This document shows positions 32,863 to 43,086 of a DNA stretch of 64,000 nt, piece by piece (position 1 is the first letter of the stretch; each line of letters starts with the position of its first letter). Origin of the DNA: Todiramphus chloris collaris (lineage: Eukaryota; Chordata; Aves; Coraciiformes; Alcedinidae). A program made the translations under genes and the position numbers. The notes beneath the pieces were generated by a model. That model was not told the origin of the DNA, did no database searches, and saw nothing but the letters and a program-made list of their open reading frames with translations. The stretch is taken from assembly GCA_025345505.1 (NCBI GenBank), contig JANVCC010000118.1:789866-853865 (forward strand). Reading direction: 5' to 3'.

Positions 32863-35800
32863 GCTGCCTGCACAGCCCGGGTGTTAGGAGGAGGCTGGCT
32901 CAGCTGGGAAGCTCTCTTCAGCGTGCCAGCTCTGCTCGTCCCGCAGATGGTAACATCCTCTGCTTCGTGACCACCCCCTAGTGGAGTTTGCCCTGCAGTT
33001 GGCTCTGTCAGAACGCGGAACGCGTTGGCTTCCCTGCCAAGGCATCCCGGAGCCAGGCAGGCGGGAGGCAGGGCCATGGCAGGGCTCCCGCAGGTGCCCG
33101 TTTGCAGCGCCGTTTGCAGGGGGCACCGCTGCCCTCCTGCCCTGGGCGCTGGGGCAGCGAGAGGGACCCTGTGTCTCCGCTGCCCGCTGCTCTCTGCTGG
33201 TTGGCACCCCGAGGCAGGAGTAAGCGGCTGCCCTTGAGAAGGCTCCACAGGAGCAGCTGGAGAGGAGCCTTGCAGCTCCCTTGCCCCAGCCCTGGCCCCT
33301 GCCCTCGAGCAAGGAAGGACTGCGATACAGCTCGCAAGGTGAACCTCCCATAACTACCACTAACAGCACAAACAAAAGAAAAATGATTCTGATTATACAG
33401 TTCTGGCGCCTTTGTATAATTTTTGTGGCCTTCTGCAAAGCCTGTTGATTTTAACAGTTCCCTCTTCTCTCATTTTCCCTCTCATCCCTCTCTGGAAATA
33501 CAGGGACAGCATTTTAGCTTCACAGGCTAGGACGTTATCCCGACCCTGCCGTAAATGACAACCAGGCAAACAGAAGCAGGGGCACTCACAGTCCTCTCCC
33601 TCCACTTTCAGCCGATTGACAGCTGCCAAGGAGTCTGCCATGAGCACTGCTGTCAGAAAGCTGCTGTTCCCATGGCACCACTGGCGGGTTGAACCAGTTC
33701 CTGCCCCCCATGAGGAAGGCACATTTCTCGCTCCCAGGCAGGTGCAGTATGAAGCTGTGTATGGTGACGCCCCGACATTCAATACGGAGCAGCATGTGCC
33801 TCGAGTGGGTGGCCACTCTCACAGAAAAGGTTGCCTATGCTTGCTCAGGAGCACTGAGACGGATGCTGACAGATAATTTGCAGTTGGCTGCCTCGGAGGG
33901 ACTCAGGACCACGTGGCATGCAAAACCTGCAAGATACTAAACAATATTTTGCCTTCGTTTGCTTCCCACCATTAAGCTTTTTTCCAAAGCCACAATCAAC
34001 ATCAACCAAATACAGTGAATTCTCGTGTTTAGCCTTTGAGAAAACAAGCGTTGTGTTACAGTAGGACAGAAGTAGTGAAGGCTGTGTAAGGGCTTCCACA
34101 CGGCTCCGGGGGTTGCAATTCAAACCTTTAGAATTGATTCAATTACTCCCACTACCCAGTAATTTTATTTTTCAATAAGGACACTTAGGTGGATAAAACA
34201 CATGGTGACAAAGGTCAATCTTTCTAGTCGTTCTGTTGATGCAGTTTGATTCTATAACTAGAAATCAGCCAGTAGGATATACCTTTTCCTTAATGCTATT
34301 GCCTTTTACCTTCCAGCATTACCATACAGTGCCTGGACTCTTTCTCTTGCAGCCTGTGAATAACTGGCATCCAGACCAGAACCAGGACTTGAATTTCTCA
34401 GGTTTGCTAGAAGAAACAGGCGAGCTTTACAGATGTGGAGCCAGACTTCCTACAGACTGTATCAGGTACATAATGTATGCTCCAGTGAACAGTCATCAAT
34501 ATAAAAATACCTGAACATGTGGCTGCCTTCACTATTGGCCTTCTCCATGTCTTAGATACTTAACAGTAATGTTCTTTGCAACTTCATGAACTTTATGCTG
34601 AGCTACTATAAACAGACAATAAAAACTCAGGACAGAGGAAAAGAATTTTTTAAAAGAATGTTATTTTAATGTGCTAACACAAAAAGTATCCACTGCTGAG
34701 GGTTATGGCTGATCGTAGTAGATAAGCTCTAATGGGGCCTTAAATCTGAAACGAAAGCACCATGGATGGGAATCGCCACCACAGCTTTCCAAAACATGTT
34801 GATAATGAAATACATTAAGTTCATAGCTCTTTGACAATGTCTGCCTGAGACCCACGCTGCAGCTGGGAGAAGGAGCGATACAGGGATTTAACTTGCTATC
34901 GTGTGCTTCAACTGCTAGTGCTGAAACCTGTAGGCAACATCTAATAGTGACCAGTGTGCAAACAGAGAAAGAGAAGCTTCTGATACCCAACCAGTGTGAG
35001 GGGGTACTGAGGGAAAATAAATGCTGTATTATCTTAAGGAAAAGCACCTGAATCATTCAGCTCTGATATAAGGAGGGTACCATACCCAAGTTCACTCTCA
35101 AGTTCATTCACCAAGTATTTCTCTGCTGAGTAATTAATACGAAAACACCCTACTACTGAACAAATACTTCAGAAAAAGGTTCTTTTGTTATCTCTCCTTC
35201 AGATCATTTTACCTGAAAGAATTTCTTTCCCCAGTCAAAATTGTCCTCATCCATTTCAAGCTAAATATCTACTGGCAGAGACTGGTAGTGCTATTGACTT
35301 TAGTATTTGAAAGTTAAGTTTTGCATTTCCAGGGAGGAAATTGCTGCATTTCAAAGCTATTTCCTGCCTCATACATACAGAACTGAAATACCAAATAGAT
35401 CTGGTTTAGATCGGGTGTCCTTTTAACTTTTTCTGCGTTAAAAATCCAAGCCAACAGTAGTAATCCATAAGGTACCTGTTGTGCTGTAAATCCCCATTGG
35501 TCTCTCCTTCCATGGTCTCTGATACTTCTTCTACTTCATTTCCCCCTTCTGATCCCACTCAATCACATCCTATTTCTCTCTCCTTGTGTTTTTAGTTGTT
35601 GGGATCCCAGCATAAGACAATCCCAAATAAATCATGAGATGAACGAATTTTTCATCTTCCATGTTTTGCTTTCAGAATCTCTGGAAGAGCTGATGGTTGT
35701 GATGAGTACTTCGGCATACAGAGCAAAGCAGAACGTGTTCAGGGCGGCCCAGAAAAATCACTTTGGCATTATGCGTTACGGTTTCAGCAGCCGCTTGTTT

Positions 35801-38054
35801 CACCCGACAAACACAGGCTCCTCACAACGCCTGCCGAGTCTGCCCTCCGCCTCGGGCAGGGGCTCCCCGTGCGTGGGCCAGACCGCTCTCCTTGCTGTCT
35901 TTAAGCCAGCCAGTGTCACAGCACAAGACCACGGCAAGTGTCTCTAGTGCTGCAGGGCCGCTTTCCGTTCTCCCAGCCCAGCACACACGCGTACGCATTT
36001 TAAATACTGAAAAATGAAACTGTGAAGAATTTTATCAAATAAATAATGGCAGACTAGCCGTGTCAACTTCTAGTTCTTAAGTTTCATTGTGAGGTTACTA
36101 TAATAAGATATTTAACTTGGGTGCTGCTATTCCTAAATAGGACATTTATTTTGCACAATGCTATTTCCAAGCAAGATACAACAGGGCTAGCTGCCAGAAC
36201 TCTGGGATGATAAAAATCACAGACAGGATTCAGAAAATCTTACTGAGAAATAGTTCACAGTCAAGTTATTTTAGAATTAGGGATTAATCACACAAAACGC
36301 TTCACATGTCGTCAAGAAAAGCCCTTAATGAACACGACCTTTGGAACTGGGTCCTTTGTTGCTCCCAGAAAGCGCTTCTCTTCAGCTTTTGCTGAAGAAG
36401 CCACACTACCTTAGTATTGATCTGAGGCAATAAAATCCATTTCAAAAGACAGGCAGCTGTTCAGAAACAGAATGTACCACCCTTTAGTGAAACAAACTGA
36501 AGGTTTCTCCCTTCATTAACACTCTGACACTAAGTTGTTGGTTCCCCATTTAAGAAGAAAAGTAATGACAATGAACTATACATGGGAAATGATGTAAAAA
36601 CCACATATGAAAACTCTGCATGTGCCAAGCACAGCTGGAAAATTTGTAGCTGATGATATGTATTCAATATACTAAGCAACAAAGGAAAATAGTGTATGTT
36701 CCTAGTGCACTGCAGTTTTGAAGTCGTTGTTGTTAGAAAATGTTTTCACCACTTTGGAAATGTCTGTGTTAGCACAAATGTCACAGTCACCTGGCGAACA
36801 GGCTGTGTTAACCACGGGTGAGTGTCTGGCAGCGCTGAAGGCAGAGACATCACTTTGGCCAGAGATTATCTTTCATACCATAGCTTTTCAAGGAGTAAAT
36901 GAAGTCCAGGCTAGATTTTCTGAATAACCAGCTCGGCTCTTTGGGATGCAGTGATGACATACTTGATAATTTAAACATTCTGACAGGTGGGTGTTCTTAA
37001 TAAATTCTGTGACATTTTGATACAGGATAAGCACCATAACACCTTCTTGGTACTATGTGTTAGATAGTTTGCAGGGCTTTGTTAAAGGCTGTGTGGCTGT
37101 TATTTGTGAAGTGTGACTGGCCTGGAAACAGGGGGGGTCTTGCAGCCTTTTTAGATACGTACGGAACGCACAAGAGAGAGACAGTGTCCCTATCTAGCAG
37201 CTGCCGGCCCTCCAGGCTTGAGAGCACAACTGGCTGGCGTGCAGCTGTGCGCCCTGGATCCTGTGCAGTGGATTTAGAGTATTTTGAAACTGTCTGTGGT
37301 TTTACTGGGTTCTTTCTCATACTCTGGGAAGGAAAGCCTGTGAGTATCAGCGTGCCCTTGTATCATTGCCAACACACCATTACTCCGTTTTTCCTTCTTT
37401 GAGCACACGGGGCGATAATGAATCCTGGAGTAGGTTTTGTACATGGAGTTGGGGGGGGTTACATAAATTACTCAACAGTTTCGGTCTCTGCTGCTTTAGC
37501 ACTAAAGCCCTGTGCAGTGAAATGACATTTAGGCTCTCAGAAGTGAACTGTGATGTTTCCCAGTTGAACAGACGGCTGCTGACCTCATCAACAGGCCAAA
37601 TGCCAGTTTGGGACAGCTCCTTGTGCCGCACACAGAGGCAGAACTCCAAATGCAGCTCTGCGGAAGGCAAGCCCTGCTTTCCCACGCAGGTGCCGAGGGA
37701 CCAGCAGGACTGGGGGGGGGCGGTCCTGGCTACGCCAGAGCCCCCACAGCTTCACCCGACATCCCAGGCTGCTGCCAACAGCTCTGTCTAATCCCAGCAC
37801 ACCAGCAGAACAGGAAAGAGAGAGGCTGAGCAGACTTGCCCAGGACTCTCATTTGGGCCACTCCAGATAAGAATGATAAAATAACCTGGATAAAAACTGT
37901 ACATATGCATTTCTTGAATCCCAGCTTTCTTTTCTCAAACAAGGGTGCATTTTGGCAACACACTTGCCAGGCTGTCCATTTGAAAGCTTAGCGATTCAAA
38001 GTCAGTTATGTACCAAAGACTGGAATTCCAGTAGCACATTCCAATCTAACCCCC
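32863..38054. other. Intergenic region, nothing recognised
   Basis: About 5 kb upstream of the ERVL-like element. The first 480 bases are GC-rich; the rest is ordinary AT-rich intergenic sequence with short G-runs near 37441-37450 and 37710-37720. No gene, RNA or known repeat recognised. Confidence 0.6.
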
Positions 38055-38453
38055 TGTTCCGGGTTCAGTTTGGGTTAATTATCACCAGCAGCTGCTGGCC
38101 CAGGCAGCTGGGAGGGGCCACAGCCAATGGGATGCTCCATACCACACTGAGGCCTGCCTCTATCTAAGGGGGGAAAGCTGCTTTGGCTGCAGTGGCTTCA
38201 GTGTGGCTGGAGCAGGGACAGTGGCACCTTGGGCACAGGTAGAGCCTATCCTGCACTTTGTCTATCATTAGTGCTGTTGTTTTCTTCTCTCTTTGTGTTG
38301 TTCTATTAAACTATTCTTATCTCAGTCCATGCGGTCTCACTTTTTTCCTTTCTCCTGGTTTTCCTTATCATCCCACGGTGGGGGGGGGGGAGGTGGAAGT
38401 GGTGGGTGAGCAGCTGCAGGTGTTTAGCTGCTGGCAGAGGTTAAACCCCAACA
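38055..38453 (+). mobile_element. 5' LTR of an ERVL-like endogenous retrovirus
   Basis: Starts TGTTCCGGGTTCAG and ends ACCCCAACA (TG...CA). It contains a candidate ATTAAA poly(A) signal (near 38305) and a ten-base G-run (near 38383-38392), and is followed by a primer-binding site. The part from about 38195 matches the 3' LTR copy at 40045-40305. No clear target-site duplication was found. Confidence 0.8.
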
Positions 38454-38461
38454 GTCCTTTT

Positions 38462-38479
38462 TGGTGCCCGACGTGGGGC
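38462..38479 (+). promoter_or_regulatory. Retroviral primer-binding site
   Basis: TGGTGCCCGACGTGGGGC follows the 5' LTR after an 8-base spacer. It resembles the site complementary to tRNA-Lys (Lys1,2 type), with about two differences. Confidence 0.7.
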
Positions 38480-40044
38480 ACAAAGGGTTGAGATAAAGAC
38501 AAATCGGACCAGAGCTTGTTAAAACAATTATGTCTTCTACACTTTTTATATTGGTTAAACAGTCCATGGTCACAATGCTGGCCTGTTTATTCATGTGGTG
38601 GTGTTGCATAAACCCTTATGTTCTTACTACGTGTGCTGCTGTTTATCATCTCAGGGAAATGGGTTGGGATTATCACACTGCTCTGATGGAGATGCCAGCC
38701 TGTGACATGGCTGCACTCCTGACTGCGGGGTTAAACTGGTGGGTGTGGGAAACCTTTATCAGTGAACTCACCCAAGCTACAAGCAAGACAGGGGAGGTGG
38801 CTCTCTCAGCTTCTGAGAATTCAGAGTATTCTTGAGATGTCCAGACCAGCATGCTCTTTTGCTGCCTCTCCTGAATGCATCCCAGATCATGTATAATGTC
38901 AAGGGACCTGCACAGGAGATACAGTTCTTAGGAATAAAAGGGCAGGACAGGTGTCACCAGATCCCAGTGGATGAGATTAACAAAACAGCAGCTATGTCCC
39001 TGCCAACCAGTAAAAAGCAAATACAGGCTTTCCTGGGTGCTTTGTTTCCAGAGGATGCACATCACAGACTACAGCCTGAGGTGAGTCCTCTACCAAGTGA
39101 CCTGGATGAAGAAGGATTTTTAGATGGGGCCCTGCTCAGCAACAAACCTTTGAACAAATTAAACAGGAAATTGTACCTGCAGTAGCCCTGAACTGCAGCT
39201 GAGAGGGACCCGACCTGGAGCCTCTGGCAGGAGAGCACCTGGGGAGACCAGAGGCTGAACTCTCGGGTTTTGGAATCAACCCAACTGGCTCTACTTATTG
39301 CTGAGTAGAGAAAAGTGCCCAGTGTTCTATCTCTACACTGGCTTGTGGATGGTGGCAAATGCCCTGTGGAGGTGGTTTACAGAAGTGGAAGCACAGCAGC
39401 TGACAGGGCAGAGGATGACCCATCTGGGCTGCTGGATTATGGCAAGATATTGCTGATTGGGAAGAGAACCTGATGGTGAAGGTATGCCATGTTGATGCCC
39501 AAGAGTCAGGCAGCTGAAGAACATCAGAATAACCAGTGGGTGGATGAGGCTGACAAGATTGGAGTGACAGGCGGATTTGGACTGGCAACATAAGGGTGAA
39601 TTATTTATATCCTCGTGGGCCCATGACACAAAGGGTCATCAAGGACAAGATGTGACGTGTAGATGGGTTTGAGATCGAGGGTTGGACTTGACTATAGATG
39701 CTATTGTAGAGATCATCCATGAATGTGAAACATGCGCTGCAATCAAGCGGTTAAAGCATCACTGTTGTGGAGAACGAAGGCTGAAATATCACTATGGAGA
39801 GGCCAGGCAGACTGACTGTATCAGTCCCACAAACCCACCAGGGCAAGTGCCACGTGCTCACAATGGTGGAAGCAACCACTGGATGACCGGAAATGTATCC
39901 AGTGCCACAGCCTAGAACACCATTCTGGGCCTTGAGAAGCAGATCTTGTGGCAACATGGTACTCCAGAAAGAACTGAGTTGGACAACATGACTCATTTCT
40001 GGAACAGCCTTGGCTGAGGAACATGGCAAGTTTTCAACTTGCTG
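38480..40044 (+). pseudogene. ERVL-like internal region, decayed pol fragments
   Basis: About 1.6 kb where an intact element of this class would have several kb, so most of gag and pol is deleted. A 117-codon piece (38832-39185) resembles the reverse-transcriptase thumb/connection of ERVL and related elements (for example IQFLGIKGQDRCHQIPVDEI and a downstream QIQAFLGAL). A second piece (about 39600-39860) resembles the integrase zinc-binding region (HECETCAAIK, then QTDCISP). The pieces are in different frames and separated by stops. A 101-codon frame at 38530-38835 is of uncertain origin. No envelope gene was seen. Non-functional. Confidence 0.75.
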
Positions 40045-40305
40045 TAGTGTGGCTGGAGCAGAGAAAGCAGCATCTTGGGCCTGGGTAGAGCCTACCTCAC
40101 TCACTTTGTATCATTCCATTAGTACTGTTGTTTTCTTCCCTCTCTGAGTTGTTTTATTAAACTGTCCTTATCTCAAGCCCAACCTCTGGAGTCTTGTTTT
40201 TTTCCATCCTCCCAACTGTCCTTCCCGTCCCACAGGGGAGGGGGGAGAAGCAGTGGGTGAGTGGCTGCCTGGTGTTTGGCTGCTGGCAGAGACTAAACCA
40301 TGACA
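40045..40305 (+). mobile_element. 3' LTR of the ERVL-like element, 5'-truncated
   Basis: Parallels the 5' LTR from about 38195 onward: the GTGTGGCTGGAGCAG start, the GTACTGTTGTTTTCTTC and TTTTATTAAACTGTCC segments, the G-rich block, and the end at ACCATGACA. The first 140 or so bases of the U3 are missing. The two copies differ at many sites, so the insertion is old. Confidence 0.8.
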
Positions 40306-41312
40306 GCCCTGTAACAGATTTTGTTGATCTTGCACACCTATCAGTAAAATAAAGCCCCTGCTCAATTGTATGTATACTAATTTATAACATGTACTACTGT
40401 ACTAAAGTACATTATAAAACATACACAAGAACATCAAATAACAAAGGATGACAGATTAAAAATTTTAAAAAATATTTTATTAGTAGTACAAGAAACCTTT
40501 TTGCTCTCAGAAAATAAGACAACAATATTAATATTTTAGTGACAGCTATGTGATTGAACACGCTTCATTTTTTTTTTTTTAAACATTGGTTTAACTCTTT
40601 GTGGTTACAGCAATTTGAAGGTCTCATTCCAAGTTCAGTTTGTGCACTTCTGGCTTCAATTTCCTTGCTGCTGTAGCTTGCCTATGGATGATGCAGATAA
40701 CTCACGTCATCTCTGGTGCAAGCTCTGTAAGCTTTCCCTAGAATTGTTTTTTTATTCCATTCAAAGCAGCTACTCCATCAGCAGTTGCACTTACATGTTT
40801 TTCCACAAAACACTGCCTTTATTTAAGCAATTTTGTTAAATTTATTACTGCTAAAACATTTGTACAAAATTGGAGGGAAGTGACTAAAGTCTCCTATCGT
40901 GCCTGTAAAGCTTCTGTATTTCACTATGGCTTCCCCAACAAAGAAGGATTATCTGGAGAGGCAAAGTTTTCCTCAGATATTTGTGCATCCCTGAATCAGT
41001 GGGGGGGAAAAAAAAACCTTCAAACCTTCTCTATTGAACAAAAGTGTATAATTTAGATGGTTTTTGCCCAGACACTGGTCGTAGAAGCTAGTATGCAAAT
41101 GCACTGCTACATATACTCACACAACAGCATTGAGGTTGTTCGTAACTATTAGAACATCAGACAGCAGTCTTAAACATTGGACAGATCTGGTAGGAGATAT
41201 TAGTTGTTTAGCTTAAATAAGAACGTTTTAAATGGCATGAATCACTCAGAGTTACAATGTTGTGCACTTTAGGATGGTGTTTGCTCAGCTTGGCCTGAGT
41301 GGCTGGATTTGC
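40306..41312. other. Intergenic region, nothing recognised
   Basis: About 1 kb of AT-rich sequence between two LTR-like elements. Confidence 0.6.
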
Positions 41313-41734
41313 TGTAGCCTTAGGCTGCAAGCCGTAAGTTTCCACTAGGGTTCACTGCCCTCAGAAAAAGTAGAAAAGCTTAGTCAAAACAGGAACTCCA
41401 GAAGCAGTGTGGAGGCTTCAGGCTTCAAGGCTACAGCTATCAACAGTGGCTAGTCAAGATAACAGCCTGGCTGGAGACAGTGAAGGAGACCAACAAAAGT
41501 CAGAATGTGCCTGAGGATCTCAGGCCAGAACCACCTTTGGACCAAAGGGTGCGCGAAAAGCACGTGACGACTGCATGAAGGGTGGCTGCGTGGGCTGTGA
41601 GGGGATAAATGTCTAGGGATTTATTTGCTCCGGGTCCCTCTCTGGTGGCACCCTGATGCTTCACCAGTTTATTAAATCACTTATTTTTATGAGATTCTAT
41701 GGCTGAGACTCTGCTTTGGGTAACCTGGCGTTCA
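41313..41734 (+). mobile_element. Possible solo LTR
   Basis: The 422-base stretch starts TGTAGCC and ends GGCGTTCA. Inside, an ATAAATG box (near 41605) is followed by CTCCGGGTCCCTCTCTGG and TTCACCAGTTTATTAAATC, the order expected for a TATA-like box, R and poly(A) signal in a retroviral LTR. No target-site duplication or internal retroviral sequence was found, and the boundaries are guessed from the terminal dinucleotides. Another repeat type or unique sequence remains possible. Confidence 0.4.
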
Positions 41735-42549
41735 GACTGTGCTTCTTTAAGAGATCCATGGATGAACTTGATGTCACCAACAGCTAAAACCAAGTTCTGC
41801 TACAGTATCACTTAAAAGCTCCAAGAGAAACCCACAACTAGTTTTTGTCCCCGAAGAGAATGCTTTGTTCGGTCAGGACCGTCATACTCAACTTTAGAAG
41901 CAGTTACCAGGCGCAGCAAAATACAGCCACATAAAATACAGCTTTTCAGATAGCAAAAAAATGAGATGCTGTAGTAGGGTATCTGGTACTATCATTGCAA
42001 TTTGCCTTCTGTACCACTTAAGCCAGCATGAATTCCCCTGATTAAACCAGGCTTTTTCCTGACCTGTGTATGAATTAGAGGATGTTTCCGCAGCACTGCT
42101 GCCTCTGGTTCTGAGGGTATGTGAACTCCAAGAGAGGTATTCTGTAGCCCTGAGATTCTCTGCTGTCTGCCAAGGTGTGAACTCCTACTCCAAACCTTCT
42201 CTCAGCTGAGATGCTTCTCTACCCAGGAGCTGATTTTCACTACAGCTAGAGCACAGAACTGTATCTGCAGTCTCCAGCCCTCTGTCAAATGTGGCCAAGA
42301 GCACCCAAGGGGTTCAGAAGTTCTCAGGGACAGGAGGAAACACCTCAAAACACGCGAGCTGAATACATAGCCTTGGATTCTATAGGAAACCCAGCTAAAA
42401 ACATTTTAACAAAAGCAGTGATGAAATTCAACAAACAATACAAATGTTGAGACACGTGCAATTGAGGACATTTCTAAGCAACGGCAGAGAGCAGCATAGG
42501 CTGAGGGAAACTTTGAGTCTGTGGGGGCCACCAAACCGGTCTGTGATGA
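41735..42549. other. Intergenic region, nothing recognised
   Basis: About 0.8 kb upstream of the DAPL1 CpG island. No conserved element recognised. Confidence 0.6.
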
Positions 42550-42881
42550 CCAGCCGTGACGAGAGAAAGGAGCAGAGGCGGGGCGACCCGGGTGAGGCGA
42601 TGAGGTGTCCACCGCGGCGGGATGGGACCGCAGCCGCTCAGTCTACCGCCAGGCCCTCGTACCGCTAGGCTGCTCCCCTGAGCCTCTCCCTCCTCCTCCT
42701 CTCGCACCCCCTCGGAGCCCTCAGGCTGCAGCCTCCCAGTGGCTGTTGCGCCAGCATCGCCTCCTCCTCGGCCGGGACCTGCAGGGAGCCCGACCCGCCT
42801 CAGCCGGCTGGGACAGAGCGGCCGCGGCAGCCCCCGCCCCCGGCACCTCAGCTCCTCTCCGGCGGCACCCGGCGAGCTCCC

Positions 42882-42891
42882 NNNNNNNNNN
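42882..42891. other. Assembly gap (10 N)
   Basis: Ten undetermined bases 138 bp upstream of the DAPL1 start codon, in the most GC-rich part of the window. The true length is unknown; sequence missing here could belong to the promoter or 5' UTR. Confidence 0.99.
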
Positions 42892-43028
42892 GCGCTCCTG
42901 TCCCGCCCTCGCCCCTGGTCCCCTCACCTGCCCGTCCCTCCCCGCCCCTCAGCGCTCCCGTCCCGCCCCTCACGGAGCCGCTCCCGCCTTACCCGCGCCC
43001 CGCCCCGCTCCGCTCACGGGTCCCAGCC

Positions 43029-43086
43029 ATGGCCCGGCGAAGACGCGTGTCGCCGTTCCCGCCGCCGGGCAGGCGGCCGCCCGCAG
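43029..43086 (+). CDS. DAPL1: DAPL1 exon 1 (residues 1-20)
   Basis: ATG at 43029 in the context CAGCCATGGCC, a good Kozak match. The donor GTAGGG is at 43087, phase 1. It encodes [19 protein letters not shown], then the first base of Val20. The human exon also ends in PPA before VKAGGMR, which supports this donor; the Arg/Pro-rich middle is not conserved. Confidence 0.8.

Noticed and set aside
32595-33248. 217-codon open frame on the - strand
   Set aside because: It includes the 11-bp minisatellite and lies in a GC-rich block; overlapping frames of similar length on both strands show it is compositional.
38832-39185. 117-codon open frame as a host gene
   Set aside because: It lies between two LTRs and resembles retroviral pol; it is part of the decayed provirus.
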